Of a DNA stretch of 64,000 nt, positions 16,614 to 25,709 are shown piece after piece (the first letter of the stretch is position 1; every line of letters begins with the position of its first letter). The DNA is taken from assembly GCF_002258315.1 (NCBI RefSeq), contig NZ_NOYD01000048.1, positions 1 through 64,000 of the forward strand. Reading direction: 5' to 3'. The translations under genes were made by a program, and so were the position numbers. The DNA is from Rhodococcus sp. 06-462-5 (lineage in GTDB: Bacteria; Actinomycetota; Actinomycetes; Mycobacteriales; Mycobacteriaceae). The notes below the pieces were generated by a model, which saw nothing but the letters and a program-made list of their open reading frames with translations, made no database searches and was not told the DNA's origin.

Positions 16614-17903
16614 ATGTTCCACCTTGGTTGGTTCTTGAGCTGGCAGGTGCAGTCGTGGAACCAGATGTGGTCGGGGGAGGGCGGCACCGAATGGAACCAC
16701 CCCGAGCTGTACATCGACATGACTCGATCGCTCGAACGTGCCGGATTCGACTACATCATGTTCGAGGACGGTTCGTTCGTCCCGGACTCGTTCGGTGGTT
16801 CGTCCGAGTGGTGGCTGGCCAATGCGCGGTCGGTGCCCAAGCAGGACCCGAACTCGTTGCTTCCCATTCTGAGTCAGCACACCGAGCGTCTCGGCCTCAT
16901 CGCCACGATGACGACGTCGTTCCATCCGCCGTACATGGCGGCCCGCACCGCAGCCACGCTCGACCACCTCAGTAACGGGCGCGCCGGGGTCAATCTGGTG
17001 ACCTCGCACAACGTGCGCACGGCACAGAACTTCGGCTACGAGGAAATGTTCGAGCACGACCACCGGTACGAGATGGCCGACGAGTGGATCGACCTCGTCA
17101 AGCAACTGTGGTCCTCGTGGGAGCCGGACGCAGTGCGCCTGGACCGAGAAGCGGGCGTCTTCGCGGATTTCGCCAAGGTCCACAACATCGACTTCAAGGG
17201 CAAGTACCACTCTTCGCGCGGGCCGCTGAACACCACTCCGACGCCGCAGGGCCGACCGGTGATCTGCCAGGCCGGCGGTTCTCCTGCAGGCCGCGGTTTC
17301 GCAGCCAAACACGCCGAAACCATTCTGGCTCAGGTCGAGAGCGTCGAGGCCATGAAGACGTACCGCGATGACGTCCGTGCCCGCATGATCGTGGAGGGGC
17401 GGGACCCGGATTCGTGCAAGATCATGTTCATCGTCAGCCCGGTACTCGGTGAGACTCAGCAAGAAGCGCAGGACAAGAACGAGCGGATCCTCGACGGCTT
17501 CCGCAACAACATCGACGTCAATCTGGCCTCGATGTCGTATGCGAGCGGTATCGACTTCTCGAAATTCGATCTGGACGCGCCGATTCCCACCGTCGAGACC
17601 AATGCGGGCCGGGGAACGATGGCCCTGATCGGTGCCAACACCACCGGGATGACACTGCGCGAGGCGGCGAGCTCGGACATCAGGAAGTCCGTGCAACTGA
17701 TCGGCACAGCAGACGCGGTGGCGGAGCAGATGGGTGACATCGCGGCCGAGGTCGGCGGTGACGGGTTCCTCATCGCAGGAAGCGTGAACCGGCGGTACAT
17801 CAGTGAGATCGCCGATGGTCTTGCGCCCGAACTGCGTAAGCGTGGACTGATTCGTGACGGATATGCGCACGAACTGTTCCGCGACAACCTGATGGACTTC
17901 TGA
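16614..17903 (+). CDS. DszA/NtaA-type FMNH2-dependent monooxygenase (LLM copy 4)
   Basis: A 429-aa paralogue starting directly at MFHLGWF with AGAGGAG 6 nt upstream. Group motifs are SLERAGFDYIMFEDGSFVPDSFGGS, TTSFHPPYMAARTAATLDHL, NGRAGVNLVTSHNVRTAQNFG, FKGKYHSSRGPLNTTPTPQGRP and AEVGGDGFLIAG. The otherwise conserved S/T-E-D/A-D-R-A-A-Q is H-N-V-R-T-A-Q here, so the flavin-side loop differs. 37 bp after copy 3 and 32 bp before the MFS transporter. Confidence 0.92.
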   Translation: MFHLGWFLSWQVQSWNQMWSGEGGTEWNHPELYIDMTRSLERAGFDYIMFEDGSFVPDSFGGSSEWWLANARSVPKQDPNSLLPILSQHTERLGLIATMTTSFHPPYMAARTAATLDHLSNGRAGVNLVTSHNVRTAQNFGYEEMFEHDHRYEMADEWIDLVKQLWSSWEPDAVRLDREAGVFADFAKVHNIDFKGKYHSSRGPLNTTPTPQGRPVICQAGGSPAGRGFAAKHAETILAQVESVEAMKTYRDDVRARMIVEGRDPDSCKIMFIVSPVLGETQQEAQDKNERILDGFRNNIDVNLASMSYASGIDFSKFDLDAPIPTVETNAGRGTMALIGANTTGMTLREAASSDIRKSVQLIGTADAVAEQMGDIAAEVGGDGFLIAGSVNRRYISEIADGLAPELRKRGLIRDGYAHELFRDNLMDF

Positions 17904-17935
17904 TCGTCGCTGCAGGGGTCGGCCCGTCGACGCAG

Positions 17936-19423
17936 GTGCGACCCGACTCGTATCCCTGGCGCGTGCTGTCGGTCACCGGACTCGGGATGAGCATCACGTT
18001 CGTATCGGTGTCGATGCTCCCCGTCGCTCTACCGGACATGAGCGCGGGACTCGGAGCCTCTGCAGCGCAAACCGATTGGTTCATGCTCGCGTACCTGCTC
18101 ACCACGGCAGTGTTCATTCTGGTGCTCGGCAAGCTCGCCGATCTCGTCGGACGCCGACCGGTGTATCTCGCAGGCTTGGCCTGTCTGACCGTCAGTGCCG
18201 CGGTGATCGCGTCGGCGACGGACCCCGACATCGTGATCGGCTTACGCGTCGTGCAGGGCATCGGCGCGGCGGCGGTGATCACCAACACCACTGCGCTGCT
18301 CGTCGAGGCGTTCGAGCCGCAGAAGCTCTCGATCGGTATCGGCTGGAACATCACGATCATGTCGCTCGCCATCTCTGTCGGACCGTTGCTCGGTGGCGTT
18401 CTGACCGAAACCGTCGGGTGGCGTGGGGTGTTCGGAATCGTGGTTCCGCTCGGCGTTGTCGGGACGGTCTGGGCATGGATCACCCTGCGCCGCACACCAC
18501 GTCCGACGGCCGGGGCAGCCCTGGACTACGCCGGTGCGCTGGGCTCGATGGTCATCCTCGGCGGCCTGGTCTACGGGGTGAATCGTGGTGGCAGTGACGG
18601 TTTCGGAGCGTGGCAGTCGGTGGTACCGCTCGCGTGCGTCGTGGTCGCTGTGCCGCTGTTCTGGTGGTGGGAGAAGCGAGCCGCAGATCCGATCGTGGAT
18701 CCGAAACTGCTGGCGGACAGATTCCGAGGCAGTGCCTACACCGCATCGTTCCTGGTGACGATGGCGGAAGGTGCGGTGGCCGTGACCATGTCGCTTTACC
18801 TGCAGAGTGTTGTGGGCTCGAGTCCCATCGACGCGGGATTGCAGATCACCGCACTCGCCGTCGGCACCACGGTGATGTCGCCGATCGCGGGCACGCTGGC
18901 CACGCGGGTATCGACGCGGACGTTGACGACGGTGTCCACGCTCGGCACCGCAGCGGTGCTGTCGGTACTCGCCCTGCACATCGCGGGGCCGGCCCAGGAC
19001 GTTCCCATCGTTGCCCTGCTGTTCGCCCTCGGTCTCAGTGGTGGGATCTTCAAGACGGCCAATGCGTCGGCGATCAACGTGGGCGTGGCACCGAACCGTT
19101 CGGGAATGGCGAACGGACTTCGGGTGTCCCTCGACAACACTGCAGTCACCCTCAGCACAGCGCTCGCCCTGGTGCTCGCAGTGTCTGCACTTCCGCCTGC
19201 GCTGCGCGAGTTGGTGTACTCCGGCGACAGCGACATGTTGCCGGACGGCGGATCCGATTCGTTGACAACGGGATTCGTCATCGCCGTGGCCGCCATGGCA
19301 TTCGCAGCGCTACTGGCGAGCGTGGCGTCGGGCCTGCGCGGAATCCACCCGAAGGAACCTGCCGAGCTGTCTCGGCTGCACAGCAGTGATCTACCCACAT
19401 CGAGAGCAAGGAGCACGGCATGA
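17936..19423 (+). CDS. MFS transporter, DHA2 (14-TM) type
   Basis: A 495-aa major-facilitator protein with about 14 hydrophobic segments, as in the DHA2 (EmrB/QacA) drug-proton antiporter branch. Motif A appears as GKLADLVGRRPVY in the loop after TM2, and motif C-like glycines occur in SVGPLLGGVLTETVGWRGVF. The likely start is GTG 17936; the ribosome site is poor and no better in-frame start exists before the preceding stop. Its TGA overlaps the ATG of the next monooxygenase (ATGA, 19420-19423), so the two are co-translated. It may export a toxic product or import the substrate; the direction cannot be read. Confidence 0.85.
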   Translation: MRPDSYPWRVLSVTGLGMSITFVSVSMLPVALPDMSAGLGASAAQTDWFMLAYLLTTAVFILVLGKLADLVGRRPVYLAGLACLTVSAAVIASATDPDIVIGLRVVQGIGAAAVITNTTALLVEAFEPQKLSIGIGWNITIMSLAISVGPLLGGVLTETVGWRGVFGIVVPLGVVGTVWAWITLRRTPRPTAGAALDYAGALGSMVILGGLVYGVNRGGSDGFGAWQSVVPLACVVVAVPLFWWWEKRAADPIVDPKLLADRFRGSAYTASFLVTMAEGAVAVTMSLYLQSVVGSSPIDAGLQITALAVGTTVMSPIAGTLATRVSTRTLTTVSTLGTAAVLSVLALHIAGPAQDVPIVALLFALGLSGGIFKTANASAINVGVAPNRSGMANGLRVSLDNTAVTLSTALALVLAVSALPPALRELVYSGDSDMLPDGGSDSLTTGFVIAVAAMAFAALLASVASGLRGIHPKEPAELSRLHSSDLPTSRARSTA

Positions 19424-20709
19424 CCAAATTTCATCTGGGGTGGTTCACCAACTTCTCCAACCCGCCGTGGAACACCACCTGGGCCGGCGACGAAGGCAGG
19501 ACGTGGGCCAACGGCGAATTGCACGTCGACTTCGCGCGTTCACTCGAGCGAGCCTGCTTCGACTACATCATGCTCGAGGATTCGTCGATGGTCTCCGACG
19601 CCTTCGAGCAGACGTCGAGGGTGGACCTGAAGTACGGACTGTATGCGCCCAAACACGATCCCGTGACGCTGGTTCCGATGTTGACCGCCTCGACGAAGCA
19701 CATCGGCATCATCGCGACGTGTTCGACGTCCTTCTACCCGCCGTGGTTGCTCGCGCGCAGGTTCTCCACTCTCGATCACCTCAGCGGCGGGCGCGTCGGC
19801 TGGAACGTCGTGACGTCCAGCGAGGACCGCGCCGCGCAGAACTACGGCATGGACAAGCTGGCCGAACACGACCAACGGTACGAGCGCGCCGACGAGTTCG
19901 TCGATCTCGTCAAGCAGTTGTGGGCTTCGTGGGAGGAGGACGCAATGGTCCTCGACCGGGACACCGGCACGTATGTCGATCACACGAAGGTCCATGTCAC
20001 GAACTTTCGCGGCAAGTACCACGCATCCCGTGGACCGCTGAACCTGCCGCGTTCACCGCAGGGCGAACCGGTGATCTGTCAGGCCGGCGGATCACCGCGG
20101 GGTCGCGAATTCGCCGCCCGCAACGCGGAAACCATCCTCAGCGCGGCCAAGGACCCGGCCGCGATGAAGGCGTTCCGCGACGACATCAGAATGCGGATGG
20201 AGAAGGAGGGCCGCGATCCGGACAGCTGCAAGATCATGTTCATCACCCAGCCCGTGCTGGCGGATACCGAATCCGACGCGCGCGCCAAGGTGGAGCGCAT
20301 GACCGCCGATGTCGATTCACGCATCGAGTCGGCGCTGGGCCATATTTCGGCGCTGACCGAAATCGATCTGTCGACGTACGAACTGGACGAGGAGTTCCCC
20401 GAACTCTCCACCAACGGACACCGGACGACGCTCGGCGACTTCCTGTCCTACGGGAATACGCCGCGCAAGGCGGCACTGGGCTGGTCCATGAAGAACGTGC
20501 ACTACGTCGGCACCCCCGATTCCGTTGCCGAGCAGATGGGCGAGACGATGGACTTCGTCGGTGGCGACGGATTCCTGATCACCGGAAGCATCGGCCGACG
20601 CTACGTCGGCGAGATCACCGAAGGCCTCGTCCCCGCGTTGCAACGACGCGGCCTCGTCCGTACCGAATACGAGCACGACATGTTTCGTGAGAATCTCATG
20701 TCCTTCTGA
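19420..20709 (+). CDS. DszA/NtaA-type FMNH2-dependent monooxygenase (LLM copy 5)
   Basis: A 429-aa paralogue with FHLGWFTNFSNPPWN, LERACFDYIMLEDSSMVSDAFEQ, STSFYPPWLLARRFSTLDHL, GGRVGWNVVTSSEDRAAQNYG, the FRGKYHASRGPLNLPRSPQG segment and VGGDGFLITG. Its start overlaps the MFS stop by 4 nt, and its TGA shares one base with the ATG of the second MFS gene. It is one of the four copies with TSSEDRAAQN or near-identical flavin-side loops (copies 2, 5, 6, 7). Confidence 0.92.
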   Translation: MTKFHLGWFTNFSNPPWNTTWAGDEGRTWANGELHVDFARSLERACFDYIMLEDSSMVSDAFEQTSRVDLKYGLYAPKHDPVTLVPMLTASTKHIGIIATCSTSFYPPWLLARRFSTLDHLSGGRVGWNVVTSSEDRAAQNYGMDKLAEHDQRYERADEFVDLVKQLWASWEEDAMVLDRDTGTYVDHTKVHVTNFRGKYHASRGPLNLPRSPQGEPVICQAGGSPRGREFAARNAETILSAAKDPAAMKAFRDDIRMRMEKEGRDPDSCKIMFITQPVLADTESDARAKVERMTADVDSRIESALGHISALTEIDLSTYELDEEFPELSTNGHRTTLGDFLSYGNTPRKAALGWSMKNVHYVGTPDSVAEQMGETMDFVGGDGFLITGSIGRRYVGEITEGLVPALQRRGLVRTEYEHDMFRENLMSF

Positions 20710-22148
20710 TGCGGTTGCTACGCAGAGACTCGGTGGTACCGGGCCCGGTGTACGCGTTGGCCTTCGTCAACGTGTGCATCGGTCTCGGCTACGGCGTTGT
20801 GGCTCCGGTCATTCCGGTCTTCGCCAGAGACTTCGGGGTGTCCGATCTGGCGGCCTCGTCGGTGGTGAGCATCTACGCGTTCACCCGAGTGTTGGCCTCG
20901 TTCGGTGCATCCCGTCTGCTGATGAGGTTCGACGAACGCACGATCCTCACCGCGGGACTGCTGCTGGCCGCAACATCCTCGCTGGCAGCAGCATTCGCTC
21001 CGACGTTTCTGTCACTGTTGTTGCTCCGGGCCGTCGGCGGCGTCGGAACAGCGATGTTCACCGTGGCCGGGCAGCAGCTGCTCTTCCGCTACAGCAGCCC
21101 GGAAACCGGAGGCAGAACCGCGTCCGTCTTCCAGTCCGGCTTCCTCATCGGCGGGGTACTGGGCCCGGTGATCGGCGGTGCGGTCGCTCTCGTCTCGCTT
21201 CGGGCCCCGTTCCTCACCCACGCACTGACGCTGATCGTCGGGGTCGCCGTCGTCTGGTTCGCGTTCCGATCCAGTGACAAGAAGGACGCCGTAAACGGTG
21301 TCGTGCACGATACGACAACACGACCGGAGCCGATGACGCTGCGAAGTGCGCTCGGCCACCGTGGATTCCGTGCGTCGATCGCGTCGAACTTCGCCAACGG
21401 CTGGGTCGGCAACGGGGTGCGGTTCACCCTCATCCCGCTGTTCGTCGCGACGGTGATCGGCGGCAGCCCCTTCGTCTCGGGGTTGGTTCTCGTCGTCGGC
21501 GCCGTCGTGCAGATCGTCGTCGTCAAACCTGCGGGCAAACTCGTCGACAGCTGGGGTCGACGGCCCATGCTGGCCTTCGGATCCGGTCTGATTCTGGTCG
21601 GGATCGTCGTTCTCGCCCTCGTTCCGACTCTGCCGATCCTGGTGCTGACGATGGTGCTGTGGGGAGTGGGCGGCACGTGCGCCATGGTGGCGAGCGCTGC
21701 GACCGTCGGCGACGTGCTGGCGGGGCGAGGCGGCAGTCCCATTGCGGTGTACCAGGTCACGTTCGATGTCGGCACCATGCTCGGCCCGCTCGTCGCCGGT
21801 GCCGTCGTCGCTCAGGCGTCCTACTCTCTCGCCTTCACCGCCTGCATCCCCGTCGCGGCGTTGGCCGTCCTACTGGCACTTCGGCCGTGGCGGACCGTCG
21901 CCGTGTCGACCCCCGAATCGAAGGTGGTCGTCACCGAGGAATCCGCCGTCCCTGCCCCGACCATTCACGACCACCACTTTGGAAAAGAGGACCGATGTCA
22001 CAACCGTTCACTCTCGGTTGGTTCACCAACTACCTCGTCCCCGACTGGACCGGACCCTATGCCGGAACCGGTGGAACAGACTGGGCCGACGGAACTTTCG
22101 CTGTCGACGTCGTGCGCGCGCTCGAGCGAGCGGGAATCGACTTCGTGA
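20709..22148 (+). CDS. MFS transporter, 12-TM type, with long 3-prime overlap
   Basis: A 479-aa MFS protein with about 12 spans. N-half features are GLGYGVVAPVIPVFARDFGVS and RLLMRFDERTILTAGLLLA; motif A of the C-half is KPAGKLVDSWGRRPML. The transporter proper ends near residue 400. The frame then stays open through 154 bases of the next gene, adding about 50 residues rich in Ser/Pro/Glu that mirror that gene in another frame. This is a far longer same-strand overlap than its neighbours show and may mean that the native stop was lost by mutation or sequencing error near 21980. Membrane location is certain; the substrate is unknown. Confidence 0.8.
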   Translation: MRLLRRDSVVPGPVYALAFVNVCIGLGYGVVAPVIPVFARDFGVSDLAASSVVSIYAFTRVLASFGASRLLMRFDERTILTAGLLLAATSSLAAAFAPTFLSLLLLRAVGGVGTAMFTVAGQQLLFRYSSPETGGRTASVFQSGFLIGGVLGPVIGGAVALVSLRAPFLTHALTLIVGVAVVWFAFRSSDKKDAVNGVVHDTTTRPEPMTLRSALGHRGFRASIASNFANGWVGNGVRFTLIPLFVATVIGGSPFVSGLVLVVGAVVQIVVVKPAGKLVDSWGRRPMLAFGSGLILVGIVVLALVPTLPILVLTMVLWGVGGTCAMVASAATVGDVLAGRGGSPIAVYQVTFDVGTMLGPLVAGAVVAQASYSLAFTACIPVAALAVLLALRPWRTVAVSTPESKVVVTEESAVPAPTIHDHHFGKEDRCHNRSLSVGSPTTSSPTGPDPMPEPVEQTGPTELSLSTSCARSSERESTS

Positions 22149-23308
22149 TGCTGGAGGATTCGACCGCGCTGACCGATATCTACGGCGGCACGTTCGAGTC
22201 CGAACTGAAATGGACGCCCCGGGCACCGAAGCACGACCCGATGGCACTGGCCTCGCGCCTGGCGTACGAGACCGACCGAATCGGTATCGTCGTCACCGCG
22301 TCCACGAGTTTCTACCCGCCGTTCTTGCTCACCCGGCTGCTGTCGACCCTCGACCACCTCAGTCGCGGACGGATGGGGTGGAACATCGTCACCTCGACCG
22401 GGGACCGAGCGGCACAGAACTTCGGCAAGGACACGCTGCCGACCCACGATGCCAGGTACGAGATCGCCGAGGAATTCGTCGACGTCGCGAATCAGCTGTG
22501 GGCGTCCTGGGACGCCGATGCCGCATCCCCGATCGGCCCCGGCCTCGAGTCCTACGTGGACCACACCAAGGTCAGAACCATCGATCACGTCGGCGAGCAC
22601 TTCTCGGTCCGCGGCCCGCTCAACACCCTGCCGAGTCCGCAGGGCAAGCCGGTGCTGTGCCAAGCGGGAGCGTCGAAGTCCGGGATCGATCTCGCGGCGC
22701 GAGTCGCCGATCTTGTTGTCGCCGCGCCGAAGGGGCGAGACGCAATGCGCGAGTACCGAAACACGGTGCGGGCCCGTGCCGCAGAATTCGGACGCAACCC
22801 CGACGACATCAAGGTTCTCTACATGGTGACGCCGATTCTGGGGGAGACCGAGGACGACGCGAAGCGCAAGGCCGAGCGCTACTACGAGGCGACCGATGCC
22901 GCCATCGCACGCCGGCTGATCATGCTGTCCGGGGACATCGACTTCTCGACATTCGATGTTGACCAACCGATTCCGGACGACCTGAAGACCGAGGGGAGCA
23001 CCAGCATTCTGGACAACCTGCGGAAATGGGCGAACGGCAGGTCGATTCGCGAGACCGTGGCCACGGAACGGACGGAATCCTTGCGACTGGTCGGCACACC
23101 GGCCGCGGTGGCAGACGAGATGGAGAGTGTCATCGACGAAGTCGGCGGGGACGGCTTCCTGTTCTTCGGGGGCGGCGGCGGAGTGCTCAATCGTCGGTAC
23201 GTCGATGACGTGTGCGACGGGCTGATGCCCGAACTCGCACGACGGGGCGTCGCAGGCACCGGATACCGCGGTCGCAATCTCCGCGAGCACCTGGCAGGTG
23301 TGCGATGA
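21995..23308 (+). CDS. DszA/NtaA-type FMNH2-dependent monooxygenase (LLM copy 6)
   Basis: A 437-aa paralogue with FTLGWFTNYLVPDW, LERAGIDFVMLEDSTALTDIYGG, STSFYPPFLLTRLLSTLDHL, RGRMGWNIVTSTGDRAAQNFG and RPLNTLPSPQGKPVLCQAG. It is the most divergent copy: the QAGGSP(A/R)GR loop is QAGASKSGID, and the C-terminal VGGDGFL is followed by a Gly-rich FFGGGGGVLNRRYVDD insert. ATG 21995 has AAAAGAGG 5 nt upstream and begins the conserved strand, which decides against the longer in-frame versions. It overlaps the MFS frame upstream and copy 7 downstream by 4 nt. Confidence 0.9.
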   Translation: MSQPFTLGWFTNYLVPDWTGPYAGTGGTDWADGTFAVDVVRALERAGIDFVMLEDSTALTDIYGGTFESELKWTPRAPKHDPMALASRLAYETDRIGIVVTASTSFYPPFLLTRLLSTLDHLSRGRMGWNIVTSTGDRAAQNFGKDTLPTHDARYEIAEEFVDVANQLWASWDADAASPIGPGLESYVDHTKVRTIDHVGEHFSVRGPLNTLPSPQGKPVLCQAGASKSGIDLAARVADLVVAAPKGRDAMREYRNTVRARAAEFGRNPDDIKVLYMVTPILGETEDDAKRKAERYYEATDAAIARRLIMLSGDIDFSTFDVDQPIPDDLKTEGSTSILDNLRKWANGRSIRETVATERTESLRLVGTPAAVADEMESVIDEVGGDGFLFFGGGGGVLNRRYVDDVCDGLMPELARRGVAGTGYRGRNLREHLAGVR

Positions 23309-24633
23309 GTACACCGCGCATGCATCTGGGCTGGTTCACCAGCTTTCGTCCACCGGTGTGGAGCTCGCACTGGACCGGATCCGATTCCGATTCCTGGGCC
23401 GACGGGCGGTTCCACGTCGAGATGGCCCAGGCGCTCGAGCGTGCAGGATTCGACTATCTGATGCTCGAGGACTCGTCCATGGTGTCCGACATCTACGGCG
23501 GCACCACGGAGTTCGATCTGGCGAAGGCGCAGTACGCGCCCAAGCACGATCCGGTCGCACTGGTGCCGATGTTGGCCGCGGCAACGTCGAGGCTCGGGAT
23601 CGTGACCACGATGTCCACCAGCTTCTACCCGCCGTACCTGCTGGCACGGGTGGTGTCGACTCTCGATCACATGTCCCACGGACGGGTCGGGTGGAACGTG
23701 GTGACGTCGAGCGAGGACCGCGCCGCACAGAACTTCGGCATGGACGCACTGCCCCCGCACGACGAACGGTACGAGCGGGCAGAGGAATTCGTCGAGGCAG
23801 TCGATGCGCTCTGGAAGTCGTGGGAACCGGACGCACTGGTGATGGACCGAACGACCAACACCTACGCCGACCACACCAAGGTGCACGACGCGAATTACGT
23901 CGGCAAGTTCCACCGCACGCGCGGCCCGCTCAACACGCTGCCGATGCCCCAGGGCAGGCCCGTGATCTGTCAGGCCGGTGGATCACCGCGCGGACGCGCA
24001 TTTGCCGCTCGCAATGCCGACACCATCATCTGCCAGGCTCAGGGCATCGAGGCGATGAAGGCCTATCGCGACGACGTTCGGGCGATGGCGTCGGACGCAG
24101 GCCGCGATCCGGATTCGATCAAAATTCTCTACATCGTCTCCCCGGTACTGGGCGAAACCGACAGCGAGGCTCGCGAACTGGATGCGCGGTCCCGTGAGGC
24201 GACCGATGGGCGTGTGCACGCTGCGTTGGCGCACATTTCCGCGGTGACCGGCAACGATCTGTCGACGATGGACATCGATGCACCGCCGCCGGATCTGACG
24301 ACCAACGGGCACCGCACGACGCTCGCGGACTTCCTCGCGGGTTCGGGCAGCAGCAAGTTCAACGAGGACGGAACTCCGAAGACGTTGCGCCAGTTGGCTG
24401 CCACGTGGTCGATCACCTCGGTTCCGCTGGTGGGTACTCCCGACACCGTGGCAGGGCAGATGGAGGAGGTCATCGATGCTGTCGGCGGAGACGGTTTCCT
24501 GATGACCGGTAGGCTCGGGCGTCGGTACTACACCGAGGTGACCGACGGTTTGGTTCCGGCCTTGCGTCGTCGAGGATTGGTTCGAGACACGTATGCACAC
24601 ACGCAGTTCCGCGACAATCTGCTGGACTTCTGA
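23305..24633 (+). CDS. DszA/NtaA-type FMNH2-dependent monooxygenase (LLM copy 7)
   Basis: A 442-aa paralogue with MHLGWFTSFRPPVW, LERAGFDYLMLEDSSMVSDIYGG, STSFYPPYLLARVVSTLDHM, HGRVGWNVVTSSEDRAAQNFG, FHRTRGPLNTLPMPQGRPVICQAGGSPRGR and VGGDGFLMTG. ATG 23305 overlaps the stop of copy 6 (ATGA), which fixes the start. Last gene of the forward block; a strong bidirectional hairpin follows 6 bp after the stop. A short insertion (GSGSSKFNEDG) near residue 350 distinguishes it from the other copies. Confidence 0.92.
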   Translation: MSTPRMHLGWFTSFRPPVWSSHWTGSDSDSWADGRFHVEMAQALERAGFDYLMLEDSSMVSDIYGGTTEFDLAKAQYAPKHDPVALVPMLAAATSRLGIVTTMSTSFYPPYLLARVVSTLDHMSHGRVGWNVVTSSEDRAAQNFGMDALPPHDERYERAEEFVEAVDALWKSWEPDALVMDRTTNTYADHTKVHDANYVGKFHRTRGPLNTLPMPQGRPVICQAGGSPRGRAFAARNADTIICQAQGIEAMKAYRDDVRAMASDAGRDPDSIKILYIVSPVLGETDSEARELDARSREATDGRVHAALAHISAVTGNDLSTMDIDAPPPDLTTNGHRTTLADFLAGSGSSKFNEDGTPKTLRQLAATWSITSVPLVGTPDTVAGQMEEVIDAVGGDGFLMTGRLGRRYYTEVTDGLVPALRRRGLVRDTYAHTQFRDNLLDF

Positions 24634-24639
24634 CTGATC

Positions 24640-24678
24640 GACACCAGGGGGTCGGTATTCGCACGACCCCCTGGTGTC
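24640..24678. terminator. Bidirectional hairpin terminator
   Basis: 15-bp perfect arms (24640-24654 and 24664-24678, GACACCAGGGGGTCG and its complement) around a 9-nt loop, between the convergent ends of monooxygenase copy 7 and the GntR regulator. Its right arm overlaps the regulator stop codon, so it can serve both strands. Confidence 0.85.
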
Positions 24679-25528
24679 AGTTCAGGGTGGTGGTACCGGC
24701 AGTGACCGTAGACCCGATGATGGCCACTCGATCGGCTCGGAAGTGAGTGAAACTGAGCTCGGACGGACGGCCAGCGGTATCGCGAGTGATCAACTCGCGC
24801 AACAATACCGGTGATCCTACCTGCATCTCGAGCAGCTCGGCCGCCCGTTCCTGGCAGGAGATGGCCTCGACGACGGAGCTGCTTCCGCCGTAGGTGGTTC
24901 CGAAGATTCGGTGGTGGGCCACGGCGATGGGTGGATACTCGCCGTGGTTGCTCTCGACGCGCTGGATGAATTCGTCGACCTCGAAGTCCGTGATGCAGTA
25001 GCCGACACGGAGGTAGAGCGGTTTTGCGTTCATCCGGCCGATCTGTTCGAGCAGAATCACCGACTCCACGTCGCTACCGATGAACTCCTGAATGACCGCA
25101 GGTGCAGTGATGCGTCTGCATTCCAGTGTCTCCACCGTGAGTCGGCCTGCATCCGGCATGCCCGCCCACGCTCTCGGGCCCACTTCGCCGTCGCGTACGG
25201 CCACGATGTCGTGAGCGATCGACGTCCCAGCTCGACGCGCCCGCAGCACGACGCCATCGTCGGCGAGCATCTGAAGTGCCTTGCGCACAGCATTTCTCGT
25301 CGCTCCCAACGTTTCGATGAGATGCTGCTCGGAGAGAACCTCGTCGTGCGGCATCGTGCCGCGGCGGATTCCCGAGCGGATCAGTTCGTACACACGGCGG
25401 GGGGAGGTCACGGACTTCTCGCCGCGGTTCGATTGCGCGCGAATGTATCTGGCGCGTTGCTCGTCGGCCTGTCTGCGTAGATGGGCGGCAACGGATCCGG
25501 ATTGGTCGTCGAAGAAGGGGCGAGTCAT
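24677..25528 (-). CDS. GntR-family regulator with UTRA effector domain
   Basis: A 283-aa transcription factor. After a 40-residue hydrophilic N-terminus there is a winged helix (VYELIRSGIRRGTMPHDEVLSEQHLIETLGATRNAVRKALQML split over about residues 45-90), then a UTRA ligand domain (about 125-275) with SVILLEQIGRMN and the closing ELSFTHFRADR. UTRA domains sense small pathway molecules. ATG 25528 has AAAGG about 8 nt upstream. The gene is divergent from the detached Dpp ATPase and convergent with the monooxygenase block, so it is the obvious candidate regulator of this island. Whether it binds the GTAA-N8-TTAC sites or the palindrome at 13870 is not shown. Confidence 0.9.
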   Translation of the reverse strand: MTRPFFDDQSGSVAAHLRRQADEQRARYIRAQSNRGEKSVTSPRRVYELIRSGIRRGTMPHDEVLSEQHLIETLGATRNAVRKALQMLADDGVVLRARRAGTSIAHDIVAVRDGEVGPRAWAGMPDAGRLTVETLECRRITAPAVIQEFIGSDVESVILLEQIGRMNAKPLYLRVGYCITDFEVDEFIQRVESNHGEYPPIAVAHHRIFGTTYGGSSSVVEAISCQERAAELLEMQVGSPVLLRELITRDTAGRPSELSFTHFRADRVAIIGSTVTAGTTTLN

Positions 25529-25709
25529 CTGTCATCGCCTTTCGGGGATGCGCATGGGAGATCCGAGGTGGCCGCAGCGTCGAGATCACCGATGATGACT
25601 ACGAGCATATCGGACACCGGCGTTCGACCCGTTGTCAGCGCTGCGGCCTTAACGAAGAAAATTACGAACAAATACCTGCTCAGGGACGTATGGGCGCGGC
25701 GCATGTACT

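Noticed and set aside
13917..24633. Repeated sequence blocks within the enzyme genes as a tandem DNA repeat
   Set aside because: Similarity is at protein level between paralogues, not long nucleotide repeats.
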